A DNA stretch of 64,000 nt from Parapedobacter koreensis. Lineage in GTDB: Bacteria > Bacteroidota > Bacteroidia > Sphingobacteriales > Sphingobacteriaceae. Both the position numbers and the translations under genes were made by a program. The stretch's first letter is position 1, and each line of letters begins with the position of its first letter. The notes under the pieces were generated by a model. The model had not been told where the DNA came from. It was given only the letters and a program-made list of their open reading frames with translations, and made no database searches. The stretch is from the NCBI RefSeq assembly GCF_900109365.1, contig NZ_FNZR01000001.1, positions 868,001 through 932,000 of the forward strand. The letters run 5' to 3'. This document shows, piece by piece, positions 55,624-64,000 of the stretch.

Positions 55624-58491
55624 ATGAACAAAACACTGCTTTCTCTTTTTCTCTTGATAGGCACCGCTTCGTTCACCGGAATACGGGCCCAAGAAAAACC
55701 ACCACTGGCGTGGCAAGATATCGCCTCGTGGCAATCTATACGTCCTTACAATACGGCGCTTTCCCCGGATGGACAGTGGCTATCATGGACAGTGGGCCCT
55801 ACAGAAGGAGATTTAAAACTCACGTTGCGGCATACCACCGATACGCTAAAATACGATTTTACCATAGGCGGTGCCACCACCACAGCCGTCTTCAGCCACA
55901 ATGGGAACTATGTTGCATTCCGCGAGTCGCCTAAATACGCCGAAGCCAAGGCTGCGGAAAAATCAAGGAAACCGCTATATAATAAGCTACATGTCGTCTC
56001 GCTTCCGGATACCCAAAAAGTGGCCTTTGAAAAGGTCAAGGATTTTAGCTTTTCCGGCGAGCAACCCGATTGGATAGCCATTAGCTTTGCAGCGCCGGAG
56101 GGAGCTCCGAAGGGTGATGATGCACCCAAAGGGACGGATTTGCTACTTTACCATTTGCCAACCAAAAAAAGCTTTAATACCGGCAATGTGGCCGCTTATG
56201 CTTTCAACAAAACAGGTAGCTACCTGGCCTATACAGTGGATGCCAATGGAAAGAATGGCAATGGCATTTTCCTGCGCGATATGGCTACCGGCATTACCAC
56301 AGCCCTCGACAACGACAAGGCGTCCTACAGTGGAATCCAGTGGAATGAGGAGGGCACAGCCTTTGCACTGCTCAAAGCAAAAAAAGAGGAGACCTATAAA
56401 ACACCCGTATATAGTGTCATCGGTATCAGCCACATAAATGGCGACAACACGGCAAAGGTAATTTACTCCGGCATCGATGATGAGCACTTTCCAAAGGGTC
56501 AGGGCATCAGCGAGCATGGTGCTACTTTTTGGTCTGACGATCTGAACACCCTTTTCTTTGGCATCGCCAAGCTGGAAAAGAAAGATGACAAAAAGGACAG
56601 CGTAAAGACGGACACAACGGCAATAGCCAAAGCAGACACAACGGGTGGTAAAGACGGCAAAAAAGCGATAGCTGCCAAACCAAAAGCCAAAGCGGATATT
56701 GAAAAACCGGACATGATCATCTGGAACTGGCAAGACAAACGCCTGCAATCAGCTCAGCAGGTACAGCAGCAGCGCGACAAGAATTTCAGTTTCGCCGCCG
56801 CATACCAGGTAGCCGAAAAACGTTTCGTCCAATTGGCTGACAGCAACATGCGCAATGTGGTCGTAGGCCCTAAGCAATTGCATGCCATAGGATACGATTA
56901 TTCACCCTACGAATGGAACAACAGCTTGGATGGGCAGAGCTACGTAGATCTTTACCTGATAGACCTCAAAAGCGGCACAAAAAAACTGTTGCTGGAAAAA
57001 TACTACCAGTCTGCTGCACGGGGAATCCCCTTCGCACCAAATGGCAAGCTGCTGAGTTACTACCAAGACGGGGCCTATTATGCACTTGATCTTACCACCC
57101 AGCAGACTTATCCGTTGACCACGCAAATCGACGCTTCGTTTGTAAACGAATTGGATGATCACAACGTCACCAAGCCTGCTACACCCCATTTTGGATGGTC
57201 TGAGGATTCGAAATATGTACTCATCCGCGACAATTTCGACCTTTGGCGTATAACGGCCGATGGTAAACAAGCCATATCGCTGTCCGACAACTGGAAGCAA
57301 ACCAAGGTGCAAGTCGCAGGCGCTTACCGCATCTATCCGGATGATAAGGCACTGGATCTGAAAAAACCACAATATTTCTCCGTTTTCAATGACGCTACGA
57401 AACAAACGGGCATCGCGCTCCTGGAAGCGGGCAAGACGGGCTTGCGGATATTGTTTATGGATGATCAAGGATACGGAGGTTTACAGAAAGCGGAAGACAA
57501 GCCTGTATTTGCCTTTACGAAAGAAAGCAGCATCAAATCGCAAGAGGTGTTGGTGAGCACCGCTGCTGACCTCGTCAACGCCAGGCAGTTGACGGACAAC
57601 ACCCCCGATCAAGACAATTACGCCTGGTCACCGGGCGTTAGGCTTATTGACTACGTGAGTGATCATGGCGATACACTCCAAGCCGCTTTGTACCTGCCCG
57701 CTGGATACGAGGAAGGGAAAAGTTATCCCACCATTACTTACATCTATGAGCGGCTTACCCAAGGCCTCAATGGCTACGCCATGCCCGCCTATCCGAGTGG
57801 TGGCTTCAACAGAGCGGTATATACCAGTAATGGCTACGCGGTGTTAATGCCCGATATCAAATACAAACTCAATGATCCGGGCATGTCCGCGGTGGCTTGC
57901 GTGGTTCCTGCCGTCAAGGCGGCCATTGCTACAGGGATTGTAGATGGTGACAATGTGGCCATACACGGCCATTCATGGGGTGGTTACCAGACATCGTTTC
58001 TCATCACGCAGACCAATATCTTCAAAGCCGCTGCGGCAGGAGCACCGCTTACCAATATGATCAGTATGTATAGCCTGATCTACTGGAATAGCGGCAGCAC
58101 CAACCAGCCCATATTCGAAGCCAGCCAGGGCAGGCTTACACCCGGATATTGGGACAATTGGGAAGCTTTTACCCGTAATTCCCCCATCTTCCATATCAAA
58201 CAAGTACAGACACCGCTTCTATTGCTCCACAATGACAAGGACGGCGCCGTGGACTACACCCAGGGAATCGAATATTACAACGGCCTGCGCAGGCTTAATA
58301 AACCTGTCGTCATGATTACGTACAAAGGCGAAAACCATGGCATCGCAAAGGATCCCAATAAAAAGGATTATGCCGTGCGCATGCTCGAATTTTTTGACCA
58401 CTACCTCAAAGGCAAATCCGCGCCCGAATGGTGGGAGCGGGGAATCGATTTGCTTGATATGGAAAAACACTTGGAAGAACGAGCTTTTTAA
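55624..58491 (+). CDS. Secreted S9 prolyl-oligopeptidase-family peptidase
   Basis: 955 residues. Signal peptide (LLSLFLLIGTASFTGIRAQ), a beta-propeller N-terminal part with a Lys/Asp/Ala-rich insertion near 320-355, and a C-terminal alpha/beta hydrolase. The nucleophile is Ser784 in GHSWGGYQT, the Asp lies in NDKDGAVDY and the His in GENHG. It cleaves peptides, usually after proline or basic residues, outside the cytoplasm. Single gene with a terminator. Confidence 0.9.
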   Translation: MNKTLLSLFLLIGTASFTGIRAQEKPPLAWQDIASWQSIRPYNTALSPDGQWLSWTVGPTEGDLKLTLRHTTDTLKYDFTIGGATTTAVFSHNGNYVAFRESPKYAEAKAAEKSRKPLYNKLHVVSLPDTQKVAFEKVKDFSFSGEQPDWIAISFAAPEGAPKGDDAPKGTDLLLYHLPTKKSFNTGNVAAYAFNKTGSYLAYTVDANGKNGNGIFLRDMATGITTALDNDKASYSGIQWNEEGTAFALLKAKKEETYKTPVYSVIGISHINGDNTAKVIYSGIDDEHFPKGQGISEHGATFWSDDLNTLFFGIAKLEKKDDKKDSVKTDTTAIAKADTTGGKDGKKAIAAKPKAKADIEKPDMIIWNWQDKRLQSAQQVQQQRDKNFSFAAAYQVAEKRFVQLADSNMRNVVVGPKQLHAIGYDYSPYEWNNSLDGQSYVDLYLIDLKSGTKKLLLEKYYQSAARGIPFAPNGKLLSYYQDGAYYALDLTTQQTYPLTTQIDASFVNELDDHNVTKPATPHFGWSEDSKYVLIRDNFDLWRITADGKQAISLSDNWKQTKVQVAGAYRIYPDDKALDLKKPQYFSVFNDATKQTGIALLEAGKTGLRILFMDDQGYGGLQKAEDKPVFAFTKESSIKSQEVLVSTAADLVNARQLTDNTPDQDNYAWSPGVRLIDYVSDHGDTLQAALYLPAGYEEGKSYPTITYIYERLTQGLNGYAMPAYPSGGFNRAVYTSNGYAVLMPDIKYKLNDPGMSAVACVVPAVKAAIATGIVDGDNVAIHGHSWGGYQTSFLITQTNIFKAAAAGAPLTNMISMYSLIYWNSGSTNQPIFEASQGRLTPGYWDNWEAFTRNSPIFHIKQVQTPLLLLHNDKDGAVDYTQGIEYYNGLRRLNKPVVMITYKGENHGIAKDPNKKDYAVRMLEFFDHYLKGKSAPEWWERGIDLLDMEKHLEERAF

Positions 58492-58493
58492 CC

Positions 58494-58522
58494 CGCAGGC
58501 TTTTATCCCTGCGCGTTTTTTG
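58494..58522 (+). terminator. Rho-independent terminator after the S9 peptidase
   Basis: CGCAGG (58494-58499) pairs with CCTGCG (58508-58513) across an 8-base loop, followed by a run of T. Confidence 0.85.
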
Positions 58523-58559
58523 TTGATTTCTGCTGCTAAAAGGATAAAGCTAATATCTT

Positions 58560-58583
58560 GTGAGTGTTTACTCACTTATTTTT
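58560..58583 (+). terminator. Second terminator-like hairpin
   Basis: GTGAGT (58560-58565) with ACTCAC (58570-58575), a 4-base loop, then TTATTTTT. It may back up the upstream terminator and insulate the promoter that follows. Confidence 0.5.
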
Positions 58584-58593
58584 AAAAAAATCC

Positions 58594-58624
58594 TTTGTAG
58601 TAATAATTTATATTCATACGTTTG
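58594..58624 (+). promoter_or_regulatory. Exact-consensus Bacteroidota promoter without a downstream protein gene
   Basis: TTTG (58594-58597), exactly 19 bases, then TACGTTTG (58617-58624): a full match to TTTG-N19-TAnnTTTG. Transcription should start near 58630. The only protein gene downstream is on the opposite strand. Confidence 0.7.
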
Positions 58625-58629
58625 TAGCC

Positions 58630-58845
58630 ATGACAGGGGAAAATGGTGTTGGTTCAGTTGCTTTTTGACAAGATTAAAGAAAAGTAAGTGAATCTTGAAT
58701 TACTCGATATTGTAAACATAAATTGATGATAGACTTCCAGGTCTTAAAACTGGAAACTAAAATTCACTAACCAATTATAAACCTATTTGTTTATTTTTAT
58801 TTGACAAAAGCGGTGTAAAGAATGGGAAACTTTATGCCGCTTTTA
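58630..58845 (+). ncRNA. Candidate small RNA, about 215 nt
   Basis: It lies between an exact-consensus promoter and a 15-bp hairpin (58806-58820 with 58830-58844) that ends in UUUU. No ORF longer than a dozen codons is seen. The body can form nested helices: TTGGTT (58649-58654) with AACCAA (58769-58774), AGTGAAT (58687-58693) with ATTCACT (58762-58768), and TTCCAG (58735-58740) with CTGGAA (58750-58755). A long rod closed this way recalls 6S-like RNAs, but I cannot assign a family. The terminator also overlaps the end of the convergent Crp-type gene. Confidence 0.55.
58806..58844. terminator. Shared terminator of the candidate small RNA and the Crp-type gene
   Basis: A 15-bp stem (58806-58820 with 58830-58844; AAAAGCGG/CCGCTTTT plus an inner helix with two G-U pairs) and a 9-base loop. 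T- or A-rich on both sides, so it can work in both directions. Confidence 0.7.
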
Positions 58846-59430
58846 ATCTTTACGTGTAGCCAACCGCTTTCTTACTTTACTCAAAAATTCGGGCGTCATG
58901 CCCAAGTAGGAGGCGATATAATGCTGTGGCACGCGCAATGCAATTTTGGGATATTGCCGAATAAATTCCAGGTATCGTTCTTCAGCCGTTTGGGCAATCG
59001 TGTGGATGAGGCGATGTTCCAAAGCTGATAGGTGGCGTTGTACCATCAGCCGGAATACCCGTTCAAATTGCGGCACCCTTGCCAAGAGTTCTTCTTTTCG
59101 TGCCGGATTGAGCGTCAGTAATTCACTATCCTCCATTGCCTCGATATACAACTGGCTGGGTTTCTGCTCGTGAAAGCTTCCGATGTCACTTACCCACCAG
59201 TCTTCCACGGCAAATTGTAAAATCACTTCACTGCCACTTTCGTCGATGTAGTAATTACGGATACACCCTTTCACGATGTAAGCTTCAAAATCACAGATCT
59301 CTCCCTGGCGCAGCAGCAATTGCTTTCGCTTGACTGATTTTGGCTTTAGCAAGCTATTAAAAATAGCGATGTCTTCCGGCGTGAAGCTGCCGCAGCGGTT
59401 TACATAATCGTTGATAACGGCAAACATCAT
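58843..59430 (-). CDS. Crp/Fnr-family transcriptional regulator
   Basis: 195 residues. Cyclic-nucleotide-binding-like beta barrel (about 25-115; LLLRQGEICDFEAYIVKGCIR) and a short C-terminal HTH region (HYIASYLGMTPEFLSKVRKR). No cysteine cluster for an Fe-S cluster, and the ligand residues of true Crp are not evident. It is divergent from the dioxygenase/esterase operon, which it probably regulates. Confidence 0.88.
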   Translation of the reverse strand: MMFAVINDYVNRCGSFTPEDIAIFNSLLKPKSVKRKQLLLRQGEICDFEAYIVKGCIRNYYIDESGSEVILQFAVEDWWVSDIGSFHEQKPSQLYIEAMEDSELLTLNPARKEELLARVPQFERVFRLMVQRHLSALEHRLIHTIAQTAEERYLEFIRQYPKIALRVPQHYIASYLGMTPEFLSKVRKRLATRKD

Positions 59431-59439
59431 TTAGTTTAT

Positions 59440-59457
59440 TGTTTGTTGAATCAAACA
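59440..59457. promoter_or_regulatory. Palindrome next to the Crp-type gene start
   Basis: TGTTTG-TTGAAT-CAAACA is a perfect 6-bp inverted repeat with a 6-base spacer, ten bases before the regulator's ATG. The spacing is typical for a Crp/Fnr dimer, so it may be its own operator. Confidence 0.45.
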
Positions 59458-59529
59458 TAATCATTATTTGTATTAAATTCATCAGGCAATTTCTTGTCAT
59501 AGATTAATGCGCATGGAATGTGGCCTGCC

Positions 59530-59537
59530 TACTTTTG
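59530..59537 (+). promoter_or_regulatory. -7 box of the dioxygenase operon
   Basis: TACTTTTG matches TAnnTTTG and lies 25 bases before the dioxygenase ATG. A ribosome binding site AAAGGA follows at 59549. Confidence 0.5.
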
Positions 59538-59562
59538 CATCAACAAAGAAAGGAACAATAGC

Positions 59563-60501
59563 ATGGACTACAAAATCTTGGGCATACACCACATCACCGC
59601 CATCGCCGGAGATGCCAAACGCAACTACGACTTTTATACCCGCGTATTGGGTTTACGGATGGTCAAGAAAACCGTCAATTTCGACGACCCCGAGACCTAT
59701 CACTTCTACTTCGGAGATGAAGTGGGCACGCCGGGCACTATCCTTACTTTTTTCCCTTGGGGCAACCGCGTGCACCAAGGCCGCCGCGGCACCCAGCAGG
59801 TCACCGAAATTGGTTATGCTGTGCCCGAAGGCAGCCTTGAATTCTGGCGGCAACGGTTAGATGCCAACAACGTCATCTATAACAATGTGGCTGAGAAATT
59901 TGGCGAGCAGTATCTCTCATTCATTGATCCCGACGGACTGAAGCTGGAGCTTACCGTCCCGAAAAAAGCAGATACACGCACACCCTGGGAAACCGACGAG
60001 GTAAAGGCCGAACACGCTACCCGTGGCTTCCATCACATTACCATCACCACCAGCAAAATGGACGCTACGGCACGCATCCTTACCGATGTATTCGGCTATC
60101 GCCTCCTCGAACAGGAAGTAAATCGTTATCGATTTATTATTGATACAGTAGCACACGCATCCTTAGTGGATATTGTAGAAGTACCTGGCGAGGCTGCAGG
60201 GCTAGTGGCTGGCGGGTCAGTACACCACGTGGCCTTCCGCGTGAAAGATGAAGCCTCGTTGATGCATTTCAGGGAAAAAGTAATCGCCCAAGGCCTTAAC
60301 ATCACGGAAAAGATCGATCGCAACTATTTCTATTCGCTCTATTTCCGCGAACCGGGAGGTGTATTGTTTGAGATTGCCACAGATAACCCCGGCTTCGCCA
60401 CGGACGAAACCGTAGCTGAACTTGGCAGTGGGCTGAAATTGCCCCCGCAATACGAAGGGTACCGCAGGCGCATTGAAAATGTCTTACCTCGATTGGACTA
60501 A
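59563..60501 (+). CDS. Ring-cleaving dioxygenase of the VOC/glyoxalase superfamily (MhqO-like)
   Basis: 312 residues from ATG 59563 (good ribosome binding site; the frame extends 15 codons upstream). Two VOC modules: ILGIHHITAIAGDAKRNYDF and, from about residue 145, GFHHITITTSKMDATARI, with HHVAFRVKDE and VLFEIATD supplying metal ligands. MhqO/LinE-type enzymes open hydroquinone or related rings and protect against quinones. Its stop overlaps the next start by one base (TAATG). Confidence 0.87.
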   Translation: MDYKILGIHHITAIAGDAKRNYDFYTRVLGLRMVKKTVNFDDPETYHFYFGDEVGTPGTILTFFPWGNRVHQGRRGTQQVTEIGYAVPEGSLEFWRQRLDANNVIYNNVAEKFGEQYLSFIDPDGLKLELTVPKKADTRTPWETDEVKAEHATRGFHHITITTSKMDATARILTDVFGYRLLEQEVNRYRFIIDTVAHASLVDIVEVPGEAAGLVAGGSVHHVAFRVKDEASLMHFREKVIAQGLNITEKIDRNYFYSLYFREPGGVLFEIATDNPGFATDETVAELGSGLKLPPQYEGYRRRIENVLPRLD

Positions 60502-61130
60502 TGATCATGTACACGCACGAAAAGCAACTTATACAGACGGGCAAATTGGCTGCACACGCCAAAAAAGCTGTGGTGCTGCTCCATGGACGGGGCAGCACCG
60601 CACAAGGCATACTTTCGCTCCAACGCCACCTGCACATCAGTGACGCATTATTGTTGGCACCCCAAGCCACCAACAACTCGTGGTATCCCTACAGTTTCCT
60701 GGCACCGGTAGCCAACAACCAGCCCGCGCTGGATTCAGCATTGGCGTTGCTGGATGACGTGGTCGCAGAGGCTGCTAAACAGGGGTTTACTGCTGACCAA
60801 CTCTATTTCGTTGGGTTTTCGCAAGGGGCTTGTCTCATGCTTGAATACGTAGCACGCCATGCCAAGCGATATGGCGGAGTGATAGCGTTTACCGGCGGGC
60901 TCATCGGGGAAGTACTGGACAACGCCAATTACCAAGGCAATTTTGCCAACACACCCATCCTCATAACAGCCGGAGATAACGATCCGCATGTACCGCTGTA
61001 TCGTATAGGCGAAAGTGTGGTCGTCCTCCGGGAACTGGGGGCCAATATCAAAATGGAAATCTATCCCGACAAGCCGCATAGCATCAGCGCAGATGAAACT
61101 TTGCTGGCCAATGAATTTATTTTAAATTAG
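60501..61130 (+). CDS. Phospholipase/carboxylesterase-family hydrolase (MhqD-like)
   Basis: 209 residues, no signal peptide. Alpha/beta hydrolase with VVLLHGRGSTAQG (oxyanion loop), the nucleophile motif GFSQGAC, an Asp in TAGDNDPHVP and the His in YPDKPHSIS. It is coupled to the dioxygenase (one-base overlap). In Bacillus, dioxygenase MhqO and hydrolase MhqD are both induced by methylhydroquinone, and the pairing here is the same. Confidence 0.86.
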   Translation: MIMYTHEKQLIQTGKLAAHAKKAVVLLHGRGSTAQGILSLQRHLHISDALLLAPQATNNSWYPYSFLAPVANNQPALDSALALLDDVVAEAAKQGFTADQLYFVGFSQGACLMLEYVARHAKRYGGVIAFTGGLIGEVLDNANYQGNFANTPILITAGDNDPHVPLYRIGESVVVLRELGANIKMEIYPDKPHSISADETLLANEFILN

Positions 61131-61148
61131 TTACGAGAACTAACAACC

Positions 61149-61457
61149 ATGGAACTGCAGCAATTGCCTATTCTAAAAAATGAAGCCCAGCGCCAATACC
61201 AACTGGATGTAGATGGCCACGTCGCCTTCATTGACTATAAGCAAGGGGGCAAGCGGGTATACCTCATCCATACGGAAGTACCCCCGGCCCTGGAAGGCCT
61301 GGGAGTCGCCGCCGCACTGGTAGGCAAGGTGCTTACCCACATGGAGCAAAATGGCGAAATACTGATCCCGCTATGCCCTTACGTGCAAGCTTATTTAAAG
61401 CGCCACCCGGAGTGGAATCGTTTATTGGACAAACCAAAAACTAATGGAAGCACCTGA
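61149..61457 (+). CDS. Short GNAT-like N-acetyltransferase
   Basis: 102 residues of the compact YjdJ-like GNAT group: HVAFIDYKQGGKRVYLIHTEVPPALEGLGVAAALVGKVL contains the acetyl-CoA loop (GLGVAAAL), then a C-terminal LCPYVQAYLKRHPEW block. The substrate is unknown. It follows the esterase by 18 bases and ends the operon, convergent with bglX. Confidence 0.83.
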   Translation: MELQQLPILKNEAQRQYQLDVDGHVAFIDYKQGGKRVYLIHTEVPPALEGLGVAAALVGKVLTHMEQNGEILIPLCPYVQAYLKRHPEWNRLLDKPKTNGST

Positions 61458-61475
61458 TCTCCTCGGCATTCCGCC

Positions 61476-63770
61476 CTACCTCAGCGAGAAGTGCTTTTCT
61501 TGCACGTCGCGGGAATTGGTGCCCACAAATACGGCAAACTCGCCCGGCTCGGCCACATGCTCCAATTCGGTATTATAGAATTTAAGGTCTTCCTCCGTCA
61601 AGTCGAAGACGATTTGCTGTGACTGCCCCGGCTCCAGCCGCAATTTCCGAAATCCCTTGAGTTCTTTGACGGGGCGCGTCACCGATCCCACCAAATCCCG
61701 GATATAAAGTTGCACGACTTCCTCGCCTGCATAATTGCCCGTGTTAGTCACTCCCACGCTCACTTGCAGCTTGCCGCCCCGTTGCAGCTCCGTCGCATTG
61801 AGCGTTACTTCGCCATAAGTAAAAGTCGTATAGCTTAGTCCGTATCCGAAAGGGTACAGCGGCTCGTTGCTCACATCGAGGTAGTTGGAACGGAATTTCT
61901 GAAACCACTGCCCCTCCGCCAGTGGACGTCCGGTATTTTTGTGGCTATAATACAAAGGCACCTGCCCCACATGCTGTGGAAATGTGGCTGGTAGCTTCCC
62001 GGAAGGGTTTACATCCCCGAAGAGCACATCGGCGACGGCCTTGCCCGTTTCCGTACCGCCGAACCATACGTTGAGGATAGCCGGTACATGTTCATTTTCC
62101 CAGGTAAGCGTGAGCGGCCGCCCGGCAAACAGTACCAGTACGACCGGCTTGCCGGTTTTCAGCAGCGCAGCCAGTAGCCGTTGTTGTACGGCGGGGATGC
62201 CGATATCGGTACGGCTGGAGCTTTCGCCGCTCATCTCGGAGCTTTCGCCCAACGTGGCGACAATCACATCGGCCTGCTTCGCAGTTTCCAAGGCTTCCGC
62301 CAGGATATCCGCTTCAGGGCGCTCATCCCGGGGGATCGTCCGCCCGAACATCGTGGCTCGCTCCTGGTATGCCGTATCATCCAACAGGTTGGAGCCCAAA
62401 TGGTGGATGATCTTTACTTGGTTGCCCAATACCGCCTGCATACCTTCCAGCAATGAGGGTGTGTTGGCTAAATCGGCGCTTACGCTCCACGTGCCGGGCA
62501 TATTGGTACCCGTATTGGCCAATGGTCCAATCAGCGCCACGGTGCCCTGTTTTTTCAACGGCAATAGCTGTTGATCGTTCTTGAGCAATACAAACGACTT
62601 GCCGGCCGCTTCCCGGGCTTTGGCCAGGTGGGCAGGATTCAGGATGACCTGTTTGGCCCGTTCCTCATCGCAATAGCGAAACGGGTCTTCAAACAAGCCC
62701 AATTTATATTTCGCTTCCAATACCAAGCGGCAAGCACGGTCGATATCCGCCTCACTCACCTTGCCTTCCTCCAATGACTTTTTCAGGGTGGTGAGGAATC
62801 CTTCACCCACCATGTCCATCTCCACACCCGCCTTGAGCGACAGCGCCGATACGTCCTGCAAATCGCCCAAACCGTGGTCGATGAGTTCGTTTACAGCCGT
62901 ATAGTCGGTCACCACAAAGCCGTCGAATCCCCATTGCTTCCGCAGCACATCGGTCATCAGCCATTTATTGGCCGTAGCGGGCACGCCATTGATGTCGTTG
63001 AACGACGTCATCACACTTCCAGCCCCCGCATCAATCGCCGCTTTGTAGGGAGGCAGGTACTCGTTGTACATGCGGTGCAGGCTCATGTCGGTGGTGTTAT
63101 AGTCGCGTCCGGCTTCGGCAGCCCCATACAGGGCAAAATGTTTCACGCAGGCCATCAGCGTATGGGCTGCGGCGAGGTCATCGCCTTGATAGCCGCGCAC
63201 CATCGCTTCGGCAATGCGTGAGCCGAGATACGTATCTTCCCCGCTCCCTTCGGATATCCGGCCCCAACGGGGATCGCGCGAGATGTCCACCATCGGCGAG
63301 AATGTCCAGTTCAGCCCGTCCGCTGACGCTTCCGCAGCGGCGATGCGTGCCGTTTCCTGGATAAGCCCCATGTCCCAGGAAGCGGCCAGCCCCAGCGGGA
63401 TGGGAAAAATGGTTTTATACCCATGGATGACGTCCATCCCGAAGATAATGGGAATTTTCAGCCGCGAGTGGTTCACCGCCAATTCCTGTGCAGCTCGGAC
63501 ACGCTGCGGGGTAGTCATGCTGAATATCCCGCCGATTTTTCCTTCCTTGATTTTGGCCTCAACGTCCGTACTGACTACAGACCCCGTTACCGCCTCCCCA
63601 GCAGTGACCAAGTTGAGCTGGCCGATCTTTTCGTCGATCGTCATCTTGCCCATCAATTCCTTAATAAAATTATCCATATCGCCACTACCTTGTTGGGCGA
63701 ACACAGGCGTCATGCCCGTACAGAAGGCCGTAACGCAAGCAAAAATCAGCAGTTGGGTATGTGTTTTCAT
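61476..63770 (-). CDS. bglX: Glycoside hydrolase family 3, periplasmic beta-glucosidase (BglX-like)
   Basis: 764 residues. Signal peptide (LLIFACVTAFCTGMTPVFAQ), GH3 N-terminal barrel (IFGMDVIHGYKTIFPIPLG; nucleophile Asp in GFVVTDYTAVNEL), GH3 C-terminal domain (VIVATLGESSEMSGESSSR) and a fibronectin-III-like domain at the end. It releases terminal beta-glucose, and GH3 enzymes can take other beta-sugars. It starts two bases after the stop of the upstream gene, so it belongs to a glycan operon that continues past the window edge. Confidence 0.93.
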   Translation of the reverse strand: MKTHTQLLIFACVTAFCTGMTPVFAQQGSGDMDNFIKELMGKMTIDEKIGQLNLVTAGEAVTGSVVSTDVEAKIKEGKIGGIFSMTTPQRVRAAQELAVNHSRLKIPIIFGMDVIHGYKTIFPIPLGLAASWDMGLIQETARIAAAEASADGLNWTFSPMVDISRDPRWGRISEGSGEDTYLGSRIAEAMVRGYQGDDLAAAHTLMACVKHFALYGAAEAGRDYNTTDMSLHRMYNEYLPPYKAAIDAGAGSVMTSFNDINGVPATANKWLMTDVLRKQWGFDGFVVTDYTAVNELIDHGLGDLQDVSALSLKAGVEMDMVGEGFLTTLKKSLEEGKVSEADIDRACRLVLEAKYKLGLFEDPFRYCDEERAKQVILNPAHLAKAREAAGKSFVLLKNDQQLLPLKKQGTVALIGPLANTGTNMPGTWSVSADLANTPSLLEGMQAVLGNQVKIIHHLGSNLLDDTAYQERATMFGRTIPRDERPEADILAEALETAKQADVIVATLGESSEMSGESSSRTDIGIPAVQQRLLAALLKTGKPVVLVLFAGRPLTLTWENEHVPAILNVWFGGTETGKAVADVLFGDVNPSGKLPATFPQHVGQVPLYYSHKNTGRPLAEGQWFQKFRSNYLDVSNEPLYPFGYGLSYTTFTYGEVTLNATELQRGGKLQVSVGVTNTGNYAGEEVVQLYIRDLVGSVTRPVKELKGFRKLRLEPGQSQQIVFDLTEEDLKFYNTELEHVAEPGEFAVFVGTNSRDVQEKHFSLR

Positions 63771-63772
63771 AA

Positions 63773-64000
63773 TTAATCGATACGTTTCACTTCACTCCGC
63801 TCAGATACCCCATTCTCATTAATCGCCTCGATGGCAAAATAATAGGGTCTCTGGCTGTCCATAGCCTTGTAATAATAGTCGTTGGTACCATGTACCATGA
63901 TGCAATTGTACAGTTTGTCCGGTGCCAGCCCGGTATAGATGTTGTATGCATACGCATCATCCACGGGACTCCACTTGATCCACGCACTGCGTTTGTCCTT
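63773..64000 (-). CDS. C-terminal fragment of a secreted enzyme (fibronectin-III-like domain)
   Basis: Only 75 C-terminal residues are visible; the 5' part lies beyond the window. The sequence (YAYNIYTGLAPDKLYNCIMV; RPYYFAIEAINENGVSERS) is a fibronectin-III-like module typical of the end of Bacteroidota family 43-type and related glycoside hydrolases. The catalytic part is not seen, so the family is a guess. Two bases separate it from bglX. Confidence 0.6.
   Translation of the reverse strand, partial: KDKRSAWIKWSPVDDAYAYNIYTGLAPDKLYNCIMVHGTNDYYYKAMDSQRPYYFAIEAINENGVSERSEVKRID

Noticed and set aside
58630-58665. Twelve-codon ATG frame at the start of the candidate small RNA
   Set aside because: No ribosome site and the ATG coincides with the predicted transcript start. 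A leaderless micro-ORF cannot be excluded but nothing supports it.
1-64000. CRISPR arrays, tRNA or rRNA genes, insertion sequences, integrases, attachment sites
   Set aside because: None was found on reading. The long inverted repeats seen are single hairpins without transposase genes.

Overview
The window looks like a chromosomal segment of a Bacteroidota bacterium, most likely Sphingobacteriaceae-like (Parapedobacter/Olivibacter/Sphingobacterium type). The evidence is two SusC/SusD pairs, a NagB fused to a PIG-L deacetylase domain, LytTR and hybrid two-component systems, weak Shine-Dalgarno sequences, and several -7 boxes of the Bacteroidota form TAnnTTTG. No tRNA, rRNA, CRISPR array, insertion sequence or phage gene was seen. 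The genus is an inference.

Layout. 1-4.4 kb: end of a BatA/DUF4175-type membrane operon. 4.5-9.1 kb: two tandem TldD-like metalloproteases and a TldE/PmbA-like partner. 9.3-14 kb: a secreted unknown, then NagB-PIG-L divergent from a Tat-exported GH109-like protein, with LacI-type palindromes between them (amino-sugar use). 14-36 kb: what I read as a sulfur-acquisition island. It holds a methionine-type aminotransferase, an XRE regulator, a SAM-I riboswitch followed by M20 amidohydrolase, TlpA-like thioredoxin and SusC/SusD, an SfnG/SsuD-like flavin monooxygenase coupled to an ATP-grasp ligase, and a second SusC/SusD pair with two secreted M14 carboxypeptidases. The second operon is preceded by an overlooked 50-codon ORF ending RMCMCCCH, with its cysteine codons lying in an RNA hairpin.

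36-40 kb: Kef-type antiporter with a 72-residue partner, and a LytS/LytTR pair. 40-46.5 kb: a TonB receptor and a MurNAc salvage set (NamZ-like exo-muramidase, MurQ etherase, Na+ symporter) with no MurNAc kinase in view. 46.7-49 kb: galK-galM. 49-54 kb: a REC-kinase, a large CHASE3/GAF hybrid kinase and a solo receiver. 54-58.5 kb: argH divergent from an S9 peptidase. 58.5-58.85 kb: no protein gene, but a consensus promoter, a nested RNA fold and a terminator, a good candidate for an unannotated small RNA. 58.8-61.5 kb: Crp-type regulator divergent from a ring-cleaving dioxygenase/esterase/acetyltransferase set (quinone or electrophile defence). 61.5-64 kb: BglX-type GH3 and the end of another secreted enzyme.

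The most interesting result is the 14-36 kb region. Two separate sulfur-sensing RNA leaders (SAM-I aptamer; poly-cysteine leader peptide) appear to drive two different SusCD uptake operons, with a sulfone/sulfonate-type monooxygenase and peptidases between and after them. The pieces are visible in the sequence; the joint function is inference.
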